From Frigoribacterium sp. Leaf8 (lineage in GTDB: Bacteria > Actinomycetota > Actinomycetes > Actinomycetales > Microbacteriaceae), in NCBI RefSeq assembly GCF_001421165.1, contig NZ_LMKB01000001.1:227169-291168 (forward strand): a stretch of DNA of 64,000 nucleotides, read 5' to 3'. The position numbers were made by a program, and so were the translations under genes. How positions within the stretch are numbered: position 1 is the stretch's first letter; each line of letters begins with the position of its first letter. Below the pieces are notes generated by a model. It had not been told where the DNA came from, made no database searches, and worked only from the letters and a program-made list of their open reading frames with translations. Shown here piece by piece: positions 39,135-47,798 of the stretch.

Positions 39135-40082
39135 GTGGGTGAGTCGCTCGCCGGCCTCTCGGTGGTCGTCGTCAACTACGGTTCGACCGACCTGCTGCGC
39201 CAGAACCTCGCGCCCGTCTCGCGGTCGACGGAGGGCCTCGTCGTGGTCGTCGTCGACAACTGGTCGGGAGCGGCCGAGCGCGCCCGCGTGAGCGAGCTCG
39301 CCGCGGCCGAGGGCTGGCACCTCGTCGCGCCCGACGGCAACGAGGGCTTCGGCACCGGCGTGAACCTCGGCGTCGCCCGGGCCCGTGAGGCCGGGGCGCG
39401 TCACCACGTGCTGCTCAACCCGGACGCCGTCGCGGACGCGGGAGCCCTCGCCGCCCTGCACCGCGCCTCCTCGTCCGACCCGCTGACGATGAGCGCGCCG
39501 ACCGTGCTGCGCCCCGACGGCAGCGTCTGGTCGGCGGGCAGCGACCTGTACCTCGACGACGGCCGCATCCGCTCGCGGCGACGACGGCTGCCCGGCGCCC
39601 GCGTCGAGGAGTGGCTGAGCGGCGCCTGCCTCGTGCTGAGCGACGACCTCTGGCAGCGCTGCGGCGGCTTCGACGACGACTACTTCCTGTACTGGGAGGA
39701 CGTCGACCTGTCGCGTCGCGTCGTCGGTTCGGGAGGCGCGCTGCGGCTGCTCGACGACGTCACCGTCGTCCACGCCGAGGGCGGCACGCAGACCGACGGC
39801 GGGGCCGACCGGTCGGGGCAGGCGAAATCGGCGGGGTACTACCGGTACAACATCCGCAACCGGCTGCTGTTCGCCGCGAAGCACCTCGGCGACGACGACC
39901 TCCGCCGGTGGCGCCGACTGACCCCCCGCATCGCGTGGGAGGTGCTGCTGCAGGGCGGGCGGCGCCAGTTCGTCCGGTCACCGGGCACGCTGCTCGTCGG
40001 ACTGCGGGCCGTCCTCGAGGGGCGACGGATCGTGGCGACCGAGCTGCGTCGACGACGCACGTCACCGGGAGCCCCGTCATGA
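39135..40082 (+). CDS. Family 2 glycosyltransferase (rhamnosyltransferase-like)
   Basis: A 315-residue GT-A enzyme: LSVVVVNYGSTDLL, GNEGFGTGVNLGVARA, LLNPDAV as metal-site motif, EEWLSGACLVLS and FDDDYFLYWEDVDLSRR, the pattern of WbbL/RfbF-type rhamnosyl- and galactofuranosyltransferases. GTG 39135 with GGGGGA about 7 bases upstream was chosen; GTG 39117 is possible. It starts a three-gene unit, overlapping the next gene as ATGA. A dispersed-motif copy (39461-39472) encodes HRASSS. Confidence 0.9.
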   Translation: MGESLAGLSVVVVNYGSTDLLRQNLAPVSRSTEGLVVVVVDNWSGAAERARVSELAAAEGWHLVAPDGNEGFGTGVNLGVARAREAGARHHVLLNPDAVADAGALAALHRASSSDPLTMSAPTVLRPDGSVWSAGSDLYLDDGRIRSRRRRLPGARVEEWLSGACLVLSDDLWQRCGGFDDDYFLYWEDVDLSRRVVGSGGALRLLDDVTVVHAEGGTQTDGGADRSGQAKSAGYYRYNIRNRLLFAAKHLGDDDLRRWRRLTPRIAWEVLLQGGRRQFVRSPGTLLVGLRAVLEGRRIVATELRRRRTSPGAPS

Positions 40083-41110
40083 CGGCCGTGGGACCCTCGA
40101 CACCGGTCGTCGCACGCCCCGGTCGACTGCACTGGGTCGACGTGACGCGCGGGCTCGCCGTCCTGCTCGTCGTCTTCTACCACGTCGTGATCGCCCTGAA
40201 GGTCGACTCCGTGGCCGCGCCCGGGTGGGCCGTCGTGCTCAACGACGCCCTGGCGCCCTTCCGCATCCCCACCCTGATGTTCTGCTCGGGCCTGTTGCTG
40301 GCCCGCTCCTTGCGGAAACCACCCGGGACGTACCTCGTCGGCAAGCTGAGGCACATCGCCTGGCCCTGGGCGGTCTGGACGACCGTCATCGTCGTGTTCC
40401 TCTGGGCGGGCAGCTCGGTGGCCGGCGACGGCAACTACGGCCCCGGTCGACTCGTCGAGCTGGTCCTCTCCCCCACGACGTACACCTGGTACCTCGCGTA
40501 CCTGCTGGCTTTCTACGTGGTCTCCCTCGTCATCCCCCCTGCGGCCCGCTCGGCGGCGGTGCCCCTGCTGCTCGTGGTCAGCGTCGTCGTACACGACGGC
40601 GACGGCTGGACCCGCGTGACCTTCCTGCTTGCGTTCTTCTTCCTCGGGGACGCGGCAGCCCGACACCAGGACGTGTTCGAGTCCCTGGCCCGACGTCGCA
40701 TCGTGATCGCCCTGGGTGCCGTCGCCGCCCTGGGCACCGCGATCGCGTCGACGCAACTGCCCGGTCTGCGATACGACCTCGTGGCCGCGGTCGGCGTGGT
40801 CGGGCTCGTCGTGGTCGCCGTGCCCCTCGGCGGCCGACTCGCGCCGACCCTGCTGGGGCGGGGGCTGAGCGCCATGGGCCGAGATTCCATCGTCTACTAC
40901 ACGACCCATTGGATCGTCGTCACCCTCGGGGTCCACGCCCTCGGTCTGATCGGCCTCCACCAGGGCACCCTGATGATCGTCGCCTTGCTGACCGCCGGCC
41001 TCACGGCCCCGTGGGTGATGGCGCGCCTCTCCCGCCGGTCGCGGCTCGTCGCCGGTCTCTACGCCTGGCCGGCCCGCCGGACGTCCTCCTCCCCGAAAGG
41101 GCAGCCATGA
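40079..41110 (+). CDS. Acyltransferase family 3 membrane protein
   Basis: A 343-residue protein with about ten helices. WVDVTRGLAVLLVVFYHVVI carries the conserved Arg and His, FRIPTLMFCSGLLLARSL the second motif, and DSIVYYTTHWIVV the last. This pattern suits O-acetyl or succinyl transfer to polysaccharide sugars. It overlaps both neighbours by 4 bases (ATGA), so it belongs to the GT2-acyltransferase-acyltransferase operon. Confidence 0.87.
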   Translation: MTAVGPSTPVVARPGRLHWVDVTRGLAVLLVVFYHVVIALKVDSVAAPGWAVVLNDALAPFRIPTLMFCSGLLLARSLRKPPGTYLVGKLRHIAWPWAVWTTVIVVFLWAGSSVAGDGNYGPGRLVELVLSPTTYTWYLAYLLAFYVVSLVIPPAARSAAVPLLLVVSVVVHDGDGWTRVTFLLAFFFLGDAAARHQDVFESLARRRIVIALGAVAALGTAIASTQLPGLRYDLVAAVGVVGLVVVAVPLGGRLAPTLLGRGLSAMGRDSIVYYTTHWIVVTLGVHALGLIGLHQGTLMIVALLTAGLTAPWVMARLSRRSRLVAGLYAWPARRTSSSPKGQP

Positions 41111-42198
41111 CCGCGACGCCCCTGCCCTCCGTCCCCGTCCACCGTCGCATCCAGGGGCTCGACCTGCTGCGCGGAGCCGCGATCCTGCTCGTGCTGCTGA
41201 GACACTCGTGGCCCGACCACTTCGGGGGCGCGGGCATCGTCGGGGTGGTCGTGTTCTTCACGTTGAGCGGCTACCTGATCACCGGTCTGCTCGCCGACGA
41301 CGTCCGACGCTTCGGTCGCATCCGTTACGGACGCTTCTACCGCAACCGGTTCTTCCGGTTGATCCCGGCGCTGCTGTTCGTCCTGGTCGGCCTCGTCGTC
41401 ATGGAGGGGCTGCTCGACGTCTCGGACACCCGCCGGTTCGTACCCCGGACCATCGGCGTCGCCCTCACGTACACGATGAACATCCCCCTGTTCAACCACG
41501 GAAGCCCGAACTTCAGCCACCTGTGGACCCTGGCGAACGAAGAACAGTTCTATCTCGTGTGGCCGCTCGTCGTCCTGGTCGGCGTCCGCTACCGCAAGCT
41601 GCGCGTCGTCGTCGCCGTCACCGCCGGCGTCCTCCTCGTCCTGCTGGTCGCCACGGTGGCCTGGCATCGTGACGACATCGGCACGATCTACAACTACCCC
41701 ACGACGTGGACCATCTCGATGGTCGTCGGCGCCGCGGCGAAGCTCGCCGAACCACGGCTCGACGCCCTCGTCGGCGGCCGCCGGTCCGCTCGGGCGGCCG
41801 TCGTCGGCGCGGTGGCGCTGGTCGCCATGGCCCTCGTGCCCGAGGCGAAGGACCACCTCGTCACCTACCTCGTGGGTGGTTCCGCCATCGGCGTCAGCAC
41901 CGTCCTCGTGCTCTGGAAGCTCAAGGAGTGGACGGTCGTGCCGCGGGGGCTCGGCCTGCTCGTCAAGCTCGGCGTCATCTCGTACGCGGTGTACCTCTGG
42001 AACTATCCGGTCAGCTGGTGGCTCAGGGACGGCGGCGCCCCCGAGGTGCCCGTCACGACGGTCGTCGTCTCGATCGCGGCGGGCATCGTCAGCTGGGTGG
42101 TCGTGGAGCGCCCCGTGGCGGGCCTCAAGGCACGGCTCGAGAAGCGCGCGACGGATCGGCCGGAGCGACCCGAGGCCGTCTCCGCCGCCCGGAGCTGA
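41107..42198 (+). CDS. Acyltransferase family 3 membrane protein (OafA-like)
   Basis: A 363-residue OafA/YrhL-like transferase: IQGLDLLRGAAILLVLLRHSW with the catalytic-type histidine, VVVFFTLSGYLITGLL, RFYRNRFFRLIPALL, and HLWTLANEEQFYLVWPL; the C-terminus VVERPV is typical. No SGNH domain follows, so it is the membrane part only. It differs strongly from the preceding acyltransferase, so the two may modify different positions. Its ATG overlaps the previous stop. Confidence 0.9.
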   Translation: MTATPLPSVPVHRRIQGLDLLRGAAILLVLLRHSWPDHFGGAGIVGVVVFFTLSGYLITGLLADDVRRFGRIRYGRFYRNRFFRLIPALLFVLVGLVVMEGLLDVSDTRRFVPRTIGVALTYTMNIPLFNHGSPNFSHLWTLANEEQFYLVWPLVVLVGVRYRKLRVVVAVTAGVLLVLLVATVAWHRDDIGTIYNYPTTWTISMVVGAAAKLAEPRLDALVGGRRSARAAVVGAVALVAMALVPEAKDHLVTYLVGGSAIGVSTVLVLWKLKEWTVVPRGLGLLVKLGVISYAVYLWNYPVSWWLRDGGAPEVPVTTVVVSIAAGIVSWVVVERPVAGLKARLEKRATDRPERPEAVSAARS

Positions 42199-42236
42199 CC
42201 CGCTCAGCCAGGTCGGCTCGTTCGTCCCAGGTCGTC

Positions 42237-42279
42237 GATAAATTTATCACCGGCCGGAGCTCCGTCTGATAAATTTATC
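42237..42279 (+). promoter_or_regulatory. Twin palindromic operator and leaderless promoter of the AAA ATPase
   Basis: The perfect 12-base palindrome GATAAATTTATC occurs at 42237-42248 and 42268-42279, each followed by ACCG, with centres 31 bases (three helical turns) apart. TAAATT inside the second copy (42270-42275) lies 7 bases before the GTG start, so it can serve as the -10 box of a leaderless transcript. These are the most A+T-rich bases in the surrounding kilobases. Confidence 0.8.
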
Positions 42280-42282
42280 ACC

Positions 42283-43515
42283 GTGCGATCTCCCCTCACC
42301 AACCCGTTCCAGGCGGGCTCCGACGTCGTCCCCGACGTCTGGGCCGGCCGAACCGAGCAGCTGAGCGACTGGCACCAGGTCCTGCGACCCCGCCGACGTG
42401 CGGGTCTGTACGAGACCGGACGGACGATCCTCGGCGAACCGGGCACCGGCAAGTCGAGCCTCGTCCGACGCATCGCCCGCGACGCCGCCGAGGTCGGCGA
42501 CTGGGTCACGCCTCAGCTGCGCATGCCCACCGGGGCCGATCCGCTCAAGATCATCGCCTCCGCCGTCCTGCGTCTGGCCGACGGCGCCGGGCTTCGTGCC
42601 TCGACCCGTCGGGGCGTGCTCGACCTGCTCGCCAGGGTCGAGCAGGTGGCCGTGACCGGCTTCTCGGTGACGACGCGCGGCGCCGACGGCCCCGAGCCGT
42701 TCACGGCGCTCTTCGAACTCCTCGTCGAACTCGGGCAGGCGGCGATCGAGCAGGACGCCGTCGTCGTGATCCACGTCGACGAGGTGCAGAACATCGGCGA
42801 CGAGGCCGCCCTCTCGCAGCTCCTCATCGCGCTCGGCGACACCCTCTCGCACGAGGTCGAGGTCGCCGTCCCCGGTGGAGGCACCGTGTCCCGGCACCTG
42901 CCCGTCGCCGTCTACCTGACGGGCCTCCCCGACTTCGAGGACATGGCGGGTGCCCGCAAGGGGGCGACCTTCGCCCGGCGGTTCCGGACCACCACGCTGG
43001 GCCCCCTCGACGAGGGCGACATCCTCGAGGCACTCCAGCCGTTCGTGATCGCCGGCTGGGAGACCCCGGGCGAACACGGCGTCGTCGAGACCGTCCGCAT
43101 GGACCCCGCGGCGGCCAGGGCCATCGCGGCCCTCAGCTGCGGAGAGCCCTTCCTGTTCCAGCTCGCCGGGCAGCGGGCGTGGAACGTCGGGACGGCACCC
43201 GTCGTGTCCGAGGACGACGTCGTGGCGGGCTGGCGCGGAGCCGAGGGCGAAGCGTCGGCCCACGTCGAGCGCATCCTGAACCGCCTCCCCCCACGAGAGC
43301 ACGAGTTCCTCCGGGCGATGGCGTCGCTGCCCCCGGCAGGGCGCACCCTGAACGCCATCGCCGAGGCGATGGGCCTGGCCTCGGGCGCCCAGCTCGGGCC
43401 CACCTCCCAACGGCTCGACACGGTGCGCGGGGTGGTGAGCCGGGGCAAGCCGTACGCGTTCCGCAACCGTGCCGTCGAGGCCTACCTGACGACGGACTGG
43501 CCCCGGACCGCCTGA
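42283..43515 (+). CDS. AAA-type ATPase with C-terminal winged helix
   Basis: A 410-residue cytoplasmic protein. Walker A GEPGTGKS (51-58), Walker B VVVIHVDEVQN (160-170), a sensor-like AVYLTGLPDF and an arginine-rich FARRFRTTTLGPLD follow the order of Orc1/Cdc6- and archaeal-type ATPases (AAA_16/ATPase_2). Residues ~331-405 look like a winged-helix DNA-binding domain (REHEFLRAMASLPPAGRTLNAIAEAMGL). The GTG start lies 3 bases after the second palindrome. Taken together, the protein may bind its own palindromes, but its cellular task is unknown. It stands between the + and - strand halves of the polysaccharide locus. Confidence 0.82.
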   Translation: MRSPLTNPFQAGSDVVPDVWAGRTEQLSDWHQVLRPRRRAGLYETGRTILGEPGTGKSSLVRRIARDAAEVGDWVTPQLRMPTGADPLKIIASAVLRLADGAGLRASTRRGVLDLLARVEQVAVTGFSVTTRGADGPEPFTALFELLVELGQAAIEQDAVVVIHVDEVQNIGDEAALSQLLIALGDTLSHEVEVAVPGGGTVSRHLPVAVYLTGLPDFEDMAGARKGATFARRFRTTTLGPLDEGDILEALQPFVIAGWETPGEHGVVETVRMDPAAARAIAALSCGEPFLFQLAGQRAWNVGTAPVVSEDDVVAGWRGAEGEASAHVERILNRLPPREHEFLRAMASLPPAGRTLNAIAEAMGLASGAQLGPTSQRLDTVRGVVSRGKPYAFRNRAVEAYLTTDWPRTA

Positions 43516-43571
43516 GCCCGACGGCGCCCTGATGATCCACGCCTGCGACCGCCGGCCGCTCGCTGACTACC

Positions 43572-44144
43572 TCAGAGGGCCAGCCACGCGTCCGACACGT
43601 CGGCTTCCTCGTACTCCCAGCGCCCGGACGCCGCACCGTGCGCCAGCAGCCTCTTCGCGGCGGGGACGTCCGACTCCGGGCCGAGGTCGAACGACAGCAA
43701 CCGGAACTGCTGAAAGCCCTCACCCATCACGCCAAGGGGCGCGAACTCCGCGAGGATGCCCTCGAGCGAGTCGTCTCGATCACTCGTGATGATGCGGACC
43801 GTCATGCGTCCCCTGCGCCAGACGACTCCGCTCACCCAGAGCACGCCGTCAGCATCCGACGAGACCGCGACCTCGTCGCCGTTCGACATCCCGAAGGCGA
43901 AGAACGGCGTGTTCTCGAGGCGGTAGTCACCGGAGATCAGCGGCAGCGCCCACAGCCCCTCGGACTCCGTGTCCGGCCACCCGTCCTCTTGGTCGAGCAG
44001 GACGCGGACCTTCACGTGCGTGGCACCCTCGACGGCCTCGCTCGCCTCGGTCCGGACGGTTCCGCCACCGACACCCGGCACCTTCGCGTCCCTGCGCTTG
44101 AACGGCCACAACCGGGCCATGCCCCTCGGCGCCCCCGAGCTCAT
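43572..44144 (-). CDS. DUF4265 protein
   Basis: A 190-residue soluble protein. The core (about residues 45-185) matches DUF4265: VKVRVLLDQEDGWPDTESEGLWALPL, YRLENTPFFAFGMSNGDEVAV, VVWRRGRMTVRIIT. Its function is not known. The ATG at 44144 overlaps the upstream glycosyltransferase stop as ATGA, so it is the last gene of the polysaccharide operon on this strand; ATG 44120 is an alternative start nearer the usual family N-terminus. Confidence 0.82.
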   Translation of the reverse strand: MSSGAPRGMARLWPFKRRDAKVPGVGGGTVRTEASEAVEGATHVKVRVLLDQEDGWPDTESEGLWALPLISGDYRLENTPFFAFGMSNGDEVAVSSDADGVLWVSGVVWRRGRMTVRIITSDRDDSLEGILAEFAPLGVMGEGFQQFRLLSFDLGPESDVPAAKRLLAHGAASGRWEYEEADVSDAWLAL

Positions 44145-45154
44145 GCCGAGGCGCCGACGAACTCCGCCAGCGACGCCGCGAGGTGCCGCGTCGTCAGCCG
44201 CTCCTCGACGAGGGTCCGTCCCGCCGCGCCGAACGCGCGTGCCTCGGCCTCGTCGCCGAGCAGCCGCAGCACGTGCCCGGCGAGGGCCGCCGAGTCCCCC
44301 ACCGGCGCGAGCAGCCCGGTGCGTTCGTGCACCACGTAGTCCTCGATGCCCGGCGTGTCCGTCATCACGACGGGCCGACCCGTGGCCATCGCCTCGAGGC
44401 TGACCGTCATGCCGGACGCGTGCAGGTTGTGGCGCGTCGCCACGGCGACGAGCGAGGCACGGGCGTACAGCTCGGCCAGCTCGCGGTGCGAGACGTGCGG
44501 CACCACGGTGACGCCCTCGGGCGGGGCCGCGTCGCTCGTCGTCTGCACGACCAGCTCGACGTCCGGTCGCTCGGCGTGGACCTGCTCGAGCGTCGCGAAC
44601 AGGGTCGCCGGGTCGCGGTCGCGGTCGCCTCCGATGCTCAGCACCATCGGTCGCGTGGGCCACGGGCGCGCCGCGAAGAAGTCCTCGTCGACCCCGAAGG
44701 TGAAGAACCCGACCGGCGGGCCGTCCTCGCCGACGAACCGTCGCAACGGCTCGACCTGCCCGCGGCTGATCACCCAGAGTCCGCTCATGCGTCGCAGCAC
44801 GTCACGCATGCGCCCGACGTCCTGCCCGCGCTCGACCCGGTCCGTCACCCAGATCACGCCCGTGTACATGCGCTCGTGCGGCCGTGCCAGCAGCATCCGA
44901 CGCGCGACGTTCTCGTCCCAGGTCACCCCGACGTCGTCGGACGGCACCCCGGACGAGGAGGCGCGGCGCGGCACCACCCGGTCGCGCAGCACCTGCAGGC
45001 GGCCGGGTTCCGGGACCGATGCGATGCGCGCCTCCCGGTCCGCGTCGCGCAGCGCCTCGAGGCCGTACGGCCAGAGGCCGGGGCGGAGGCCCGCCGCGTG
45101 GTCGGCCGCCCAACCGGGGACGTCGCGTTCGCTCGCGAACAGGACCTCGATCAC
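44141..45154 (-). CDS. GT4-type glycosyltransferase
   Basis: A 337-residue GT-B enzyme with an unusual short N-terminal domain (IEVLFASERDVPGWAADHA) and a clear C-terminal donor domain: LSIGGDRDRDPATLFATLEQV, HVSHRELAELYARASLVAVATRHNLHASGMTVSLEAMATGRPVVMTDTPGIEDYV, including the ExxxxxxxE-type motif region. It overlaps the flippase stop as GTGA; the copy of GAGGAGGCGCGG there also supplies a Shine-Dalgarno GGAGG 4 bases before the GTG. Confidence 0.9.
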   Translation of the reverse strand: MIEVLFASERDVPGWAADHAAGLRPGLWPYGLEALRDADREARIASVPEPGRLQVLRDRVVPRRASSSGVPSDDVGVTWDENVARRMLLARPHERMYTGVIWVTDRVERGQDVGRMRDVLRRMSGLWVISRGQVEPLRRFVGEDGPPVGFFTFGVDEDFFAARPWPTRPMVLSIGGDRDRDPATLFATLEQVHAERPDVELVVQTTSDAAPPEGVTVVPHVSHRELAELYARASLVAVATRHNLHASGMTVSLEAMATGRPVVMTDTPGIEDYVVHERTGLLAPVGDSAALAGHVLRLLGDEAEARAFGAAGRTLVEERLTTRHLAASLAEFVGASA

Positions 45155-46677
45155 CGCGCCTCCTCGGGTCCGTCGCCACGCCCGTCGCCGGACCGTGCGT
45201 CGGAGGCCTGTTCGGCCGCCGCCCGCTCGACGATGGCCTGGTCGGTCGCCGTCTCGTCGCCACGCTGCTCGTCGACGTCGAGGCCCACGGTGCCGTCGTC
45301 GTCGGCATCGTCGCCGGCCGCTCCGCCCGCTGCCGCCTCGGCCCGACGGCGACCGAGGTCGCGCGACACGTACCAGAGGTTCGGCACGAGCTGGCAGAGC
45401 GCCACCGAGATCGCCGACCCCAGCACGGGTCCGGCGGCCCCGACCTGCCCGATGAACCACCACGACAGCCCCAGGTTGAGCGGCACCATCAGCACGATCG
45501 GCAGCACCTGGAAGACCAGCCCGGTCTTGTCGGTCATGTACATGCCGACCGGGTACTTCGCCGCCTGCAGGCCGACGAACACGACGAAGCCGACGAGCAT
45601 CCAGCCGTCGAGCGTGATCGCCCCGCCCGAGACGAAGCGCGCCAGGAACGGGCTCAGCACGGCGAGCGCCGTGCCCAGCACGAGTCCCCCCAGCAGGAAC
45701 CACAGCGTCGGCACGGTGGGCGACTCCACCCGCCCGGCCGAGCGGGCCGCGGCGTAGACCGGCCAGAGGGCGATGCCGGCGGCCGCGACGGTCTGCAGCA
45801 CGATGCCGAAGAGCTGCGAGGCGAGGTTGTACTGCGCGAGTTCGTCCGGCCCGGCCAGGTGGCTGAGGAGCAGGCGGCCGGTCTGCATCGCGACCGGCAG
45901 GGCGATCATCTGCACGAGCATCGGCCAGGCCAGGCCCAGCGCGGGCACGCCGCGGTAGCTGCGGATGCGGGGCACGAGCTTGACGGCCGACCCGATCTGG
46001 GGCGACAGCGCGCGCGCCGCCACGATCAGGCAGATCACCGAGACGAGGCTGTTGGCCACGTACGAGATGACCGCGAGGTAGCTGCCGACCGGCACGCTGA
46101 ACATGACGGCCGAACCGATGGCGAGCAGCATGAACGGTGCCACGACGGCCTGGCTGGCGACCTGCGTGCTGGTCTTCTTCAGCCCCACGAGGATGCGCTG
46201 CCCGACCGTGAGCGGGATCACGAGGCCGAACACCGCGAGGCAGAGTCCCGCCGCGAGCGAGCCGCCGTCGGGCAGCAACCCCTCGCCGAGCAGCACGGGC
46301 CACCAGCCCGCGAGGGTGATGAGCAGGGCGACCGCGACCATGATGCCGCCCGACACCAGCAGCACGCGGAAGGCGGTCACGATCGAGCGCTTGACGAAGT
46401 CGTCGGTGCGGACCGACGACGACCCGGCCACCGCGTTGATGACGATGGCCGCGATGCCGAGGTCGGCGAACGGCAACAGGGTCGGGAAGGTCGAGAGCAG
46501 CCCGTACTGCGCGTAGGCGTCGGTGCCGAAGTTCTGGATGATCATGCGGCTCGTGATGATGCCGAGCACGCCCGACAGGCCCATCACGATGACCTTCGTC
46601 GCCGCGGTCGAGCCCACGGCGGCCATCGCGCCGCCCCGGCGGGGACGACCGGCCGAGCCCGTCGTCGACCGGCTCAC
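45151..46677 (-). CDS. Polysaccharide flippase (Wzx/MATE-like)
   Basis: A 508-residue membrane protein with 12-14 hydrophobic helices from residue ~20 to ~430 (VGSTAATKVIVMGLSGVLGIITSRM, YGLLSTFPTLLPFADLGIAAIVINAVAGSS), the MOP-superfamily pattern of Wzx flippases that move lipid-linked repeat units across the membrane. The last ~75 residues are acidic, Ala/Asp-rich and probably disordered. It overlaps both neighbours by 4 bases. Confidence 0.9.
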   Translation of the reverse strand: MSRSTTGSAGRPRRGGAMAAVGSTAATKVIVMGLSGVLGIITSRMIIQNFGTDAYAQYGLLSTFPTLLPFADLGIAAIVINAVAGSSSVRTDDFVKRSIVTAFRVLLVSGGIMVAVALLITLAGWWPVLLGEGLLPDGGSLAAGLCLAVFGLVIPLTVGQRILVGLKKTSTQVASQAVVAPFMLLAIGSAVMFSVPVGSYLAVISYVANSLVSVICLIVAARALSPQIGSAVKLVPRIRSYRGVPALGLAWPMLVQMIALPVAMQTGRLLLSHLAGPDELAQYNLASQLFGIVLQTVAAAGIALWPVYAAARSAGRVESPTVPTLWFLLGGLVLGTALAVLSPFLARFVSGGAITLDGWMLVGFVVFVGLQAAKYPVGMYMTDKTGLVFQVLPIVLMVPLNLGLSWWFIGQVGAAGPVLGSAISVALCQLVPNLWYVSRDLGRRRAEAAAGGAAGDDADDDGTVGLDVDEQRGDETATDQAIVERAAAEQASDARSGDGRGDGPEEAR

Positions 46678-47798
46678 GAGGCGCTCCTGAACAGTCGGTC
46701 GTCCGCGGAGAGGCGTCCGTCCCGGTCGGGCAGGTCGGCCAGCACGTCGTCCGCGGCGCGTCCGGCGTCGAGCGCCTCGACGATCGCGTCGGCCAACACC
46801 TGTGGTGCGCGGGGGTCGGACGCGACCACGTGACCGTGGGCGTCGAGCCAGTCGGCGAGCCCCGTCTCGGTGGTCGTGACGACGGTGCAGCCGTGCGACA
46901 GCCCCTCGACGATCGGCAGCCCCACCTGTTCGCGCCAGGTCGGGCTGGGCTGCGACCAGAGCACGAGCACGCGCGCCTCCTCGAGCACGGAGTGGATGCG
47001 GGGACGGGGCGGGTCGACCTCGACGGCGACCGAGGGCTGCGCGACCGACAGGGCCCGCGCCTCCTGCTCAAGGGCGCCCTTGCCGAGCAGGGTCAGCGTC
47101 GCCTCGGGGCGGGCGGCGACGACGAGCGGCCAGGCCGCCGCCAGGACGCGCAGCCCCTTGCGCTCGACGAACGAGCCGACGAAGGCCACCGCGGGCGGGC
47201 GGACGCCGCCACCGCGGGCGTCCGCGTGCCGGGTCGGCAGGGCCGGCACGGTGGTCGTGGTGACGCGGGGCGAGGCGGCCCCCAGGAGGCGCGCGTACGT
47301 CTCGCGCGCGGCGTCCGTCCCGAAGACCACCCGGTCGAGACGGCGCCAGACCGCGCGTGCCAGCACGCGTTCGCCTCGTCGGCGCAGTCGCGTCCGCAGG
47401 CGCGGAGCAGTGGCCGCGTCGAAGGGGTCGGCGTTGCCGATCAGGTAGCTGACGACGACCGTGCGGCGGCCGGTCAGCCGGCGTCGCACCGCGAGGGCGG
47501 CCAGCACCAGCGCCGTGGTCGGCAGGCTCGACGTCATGAGCGGCTCGTTCACCTCGAGCGTCTCGACCCGTGACCGCGCGATCAGCCAGGCCGACGCGAG
47601 CGGACCGGCCTGCACGAGGTCGAGCCCCGCGGCGAGCGAGTCGTCGAAGTCGTAGCGGGTGACGCGGTAGACGATGCTGGCGGGCGCCAGCTCGTGCGCC
47701 CGCTCGAGGTGGGCCGTGCGCACGGACTCGTAGAGGCGGACCGCCGGGAGGCGCGGCGTGCGCCCCCGGGACGGGCGGGCCGGGCGGGTGGGGCTCAC
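46674..47798 (-). CDS. GT4-type glycosyltransferase
   Basis: A 374-residue GT-B enzyme. The donor domain is plain: VAFVGSFVERKGLRVLAAAWPLVVAARPEATLTLLGKG, VLVLWSQPSPTWREQVGLPIVEGLSHGCTVVTTTETGLADWL. It overlaps the Wzz/BY-kinase stop and the flippase start as GTGA, so it is second in the operon. Sugar specificity is unknown. Two dispersed-motif copies (47055, 47747) lie within it in different frames. Confidence 0.9.
   Translation of the reverse strand: MSPTRPARPSRGRTPRLPAVRLYESVRTAHLERAHELAPASIVYRVTRYDFDDSLAAGLDLVQAGPLASAWLIARSRVETLEVNEPLMTSSLPTTALVLAALAVRRRLTGRRTVVVSYLIGNADPFDAATAPRLRTRLRRRGERVLARAVWRRLDRVVFGTDAARETYARLLGAASPRVTTTTVPALPTRHADARGGGVRPPAVAFVGSFVERKGLRVLAAAWPLVVAARPEATLTLLGKGALEQEARALSVAQPSVAVEVDPPRPRIHSVLEEARVLVLWSQPSPTWREQVGLPIVEGLSHGCTVVTTTETGLADWLDAHGHVVASDPRAPQVLADAIVEALDAGRAADDVLADLPDRDGRLSADDRLFRSAS

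Noticed and set aside
45154..45165. Dispersed motif explained as a ribosome-binding site
   Set aside because: GGAGG in the motif does serve as a Shine-Dalgarno at this one start, but nearly all other copies are inside genes, antisense or far from starts.
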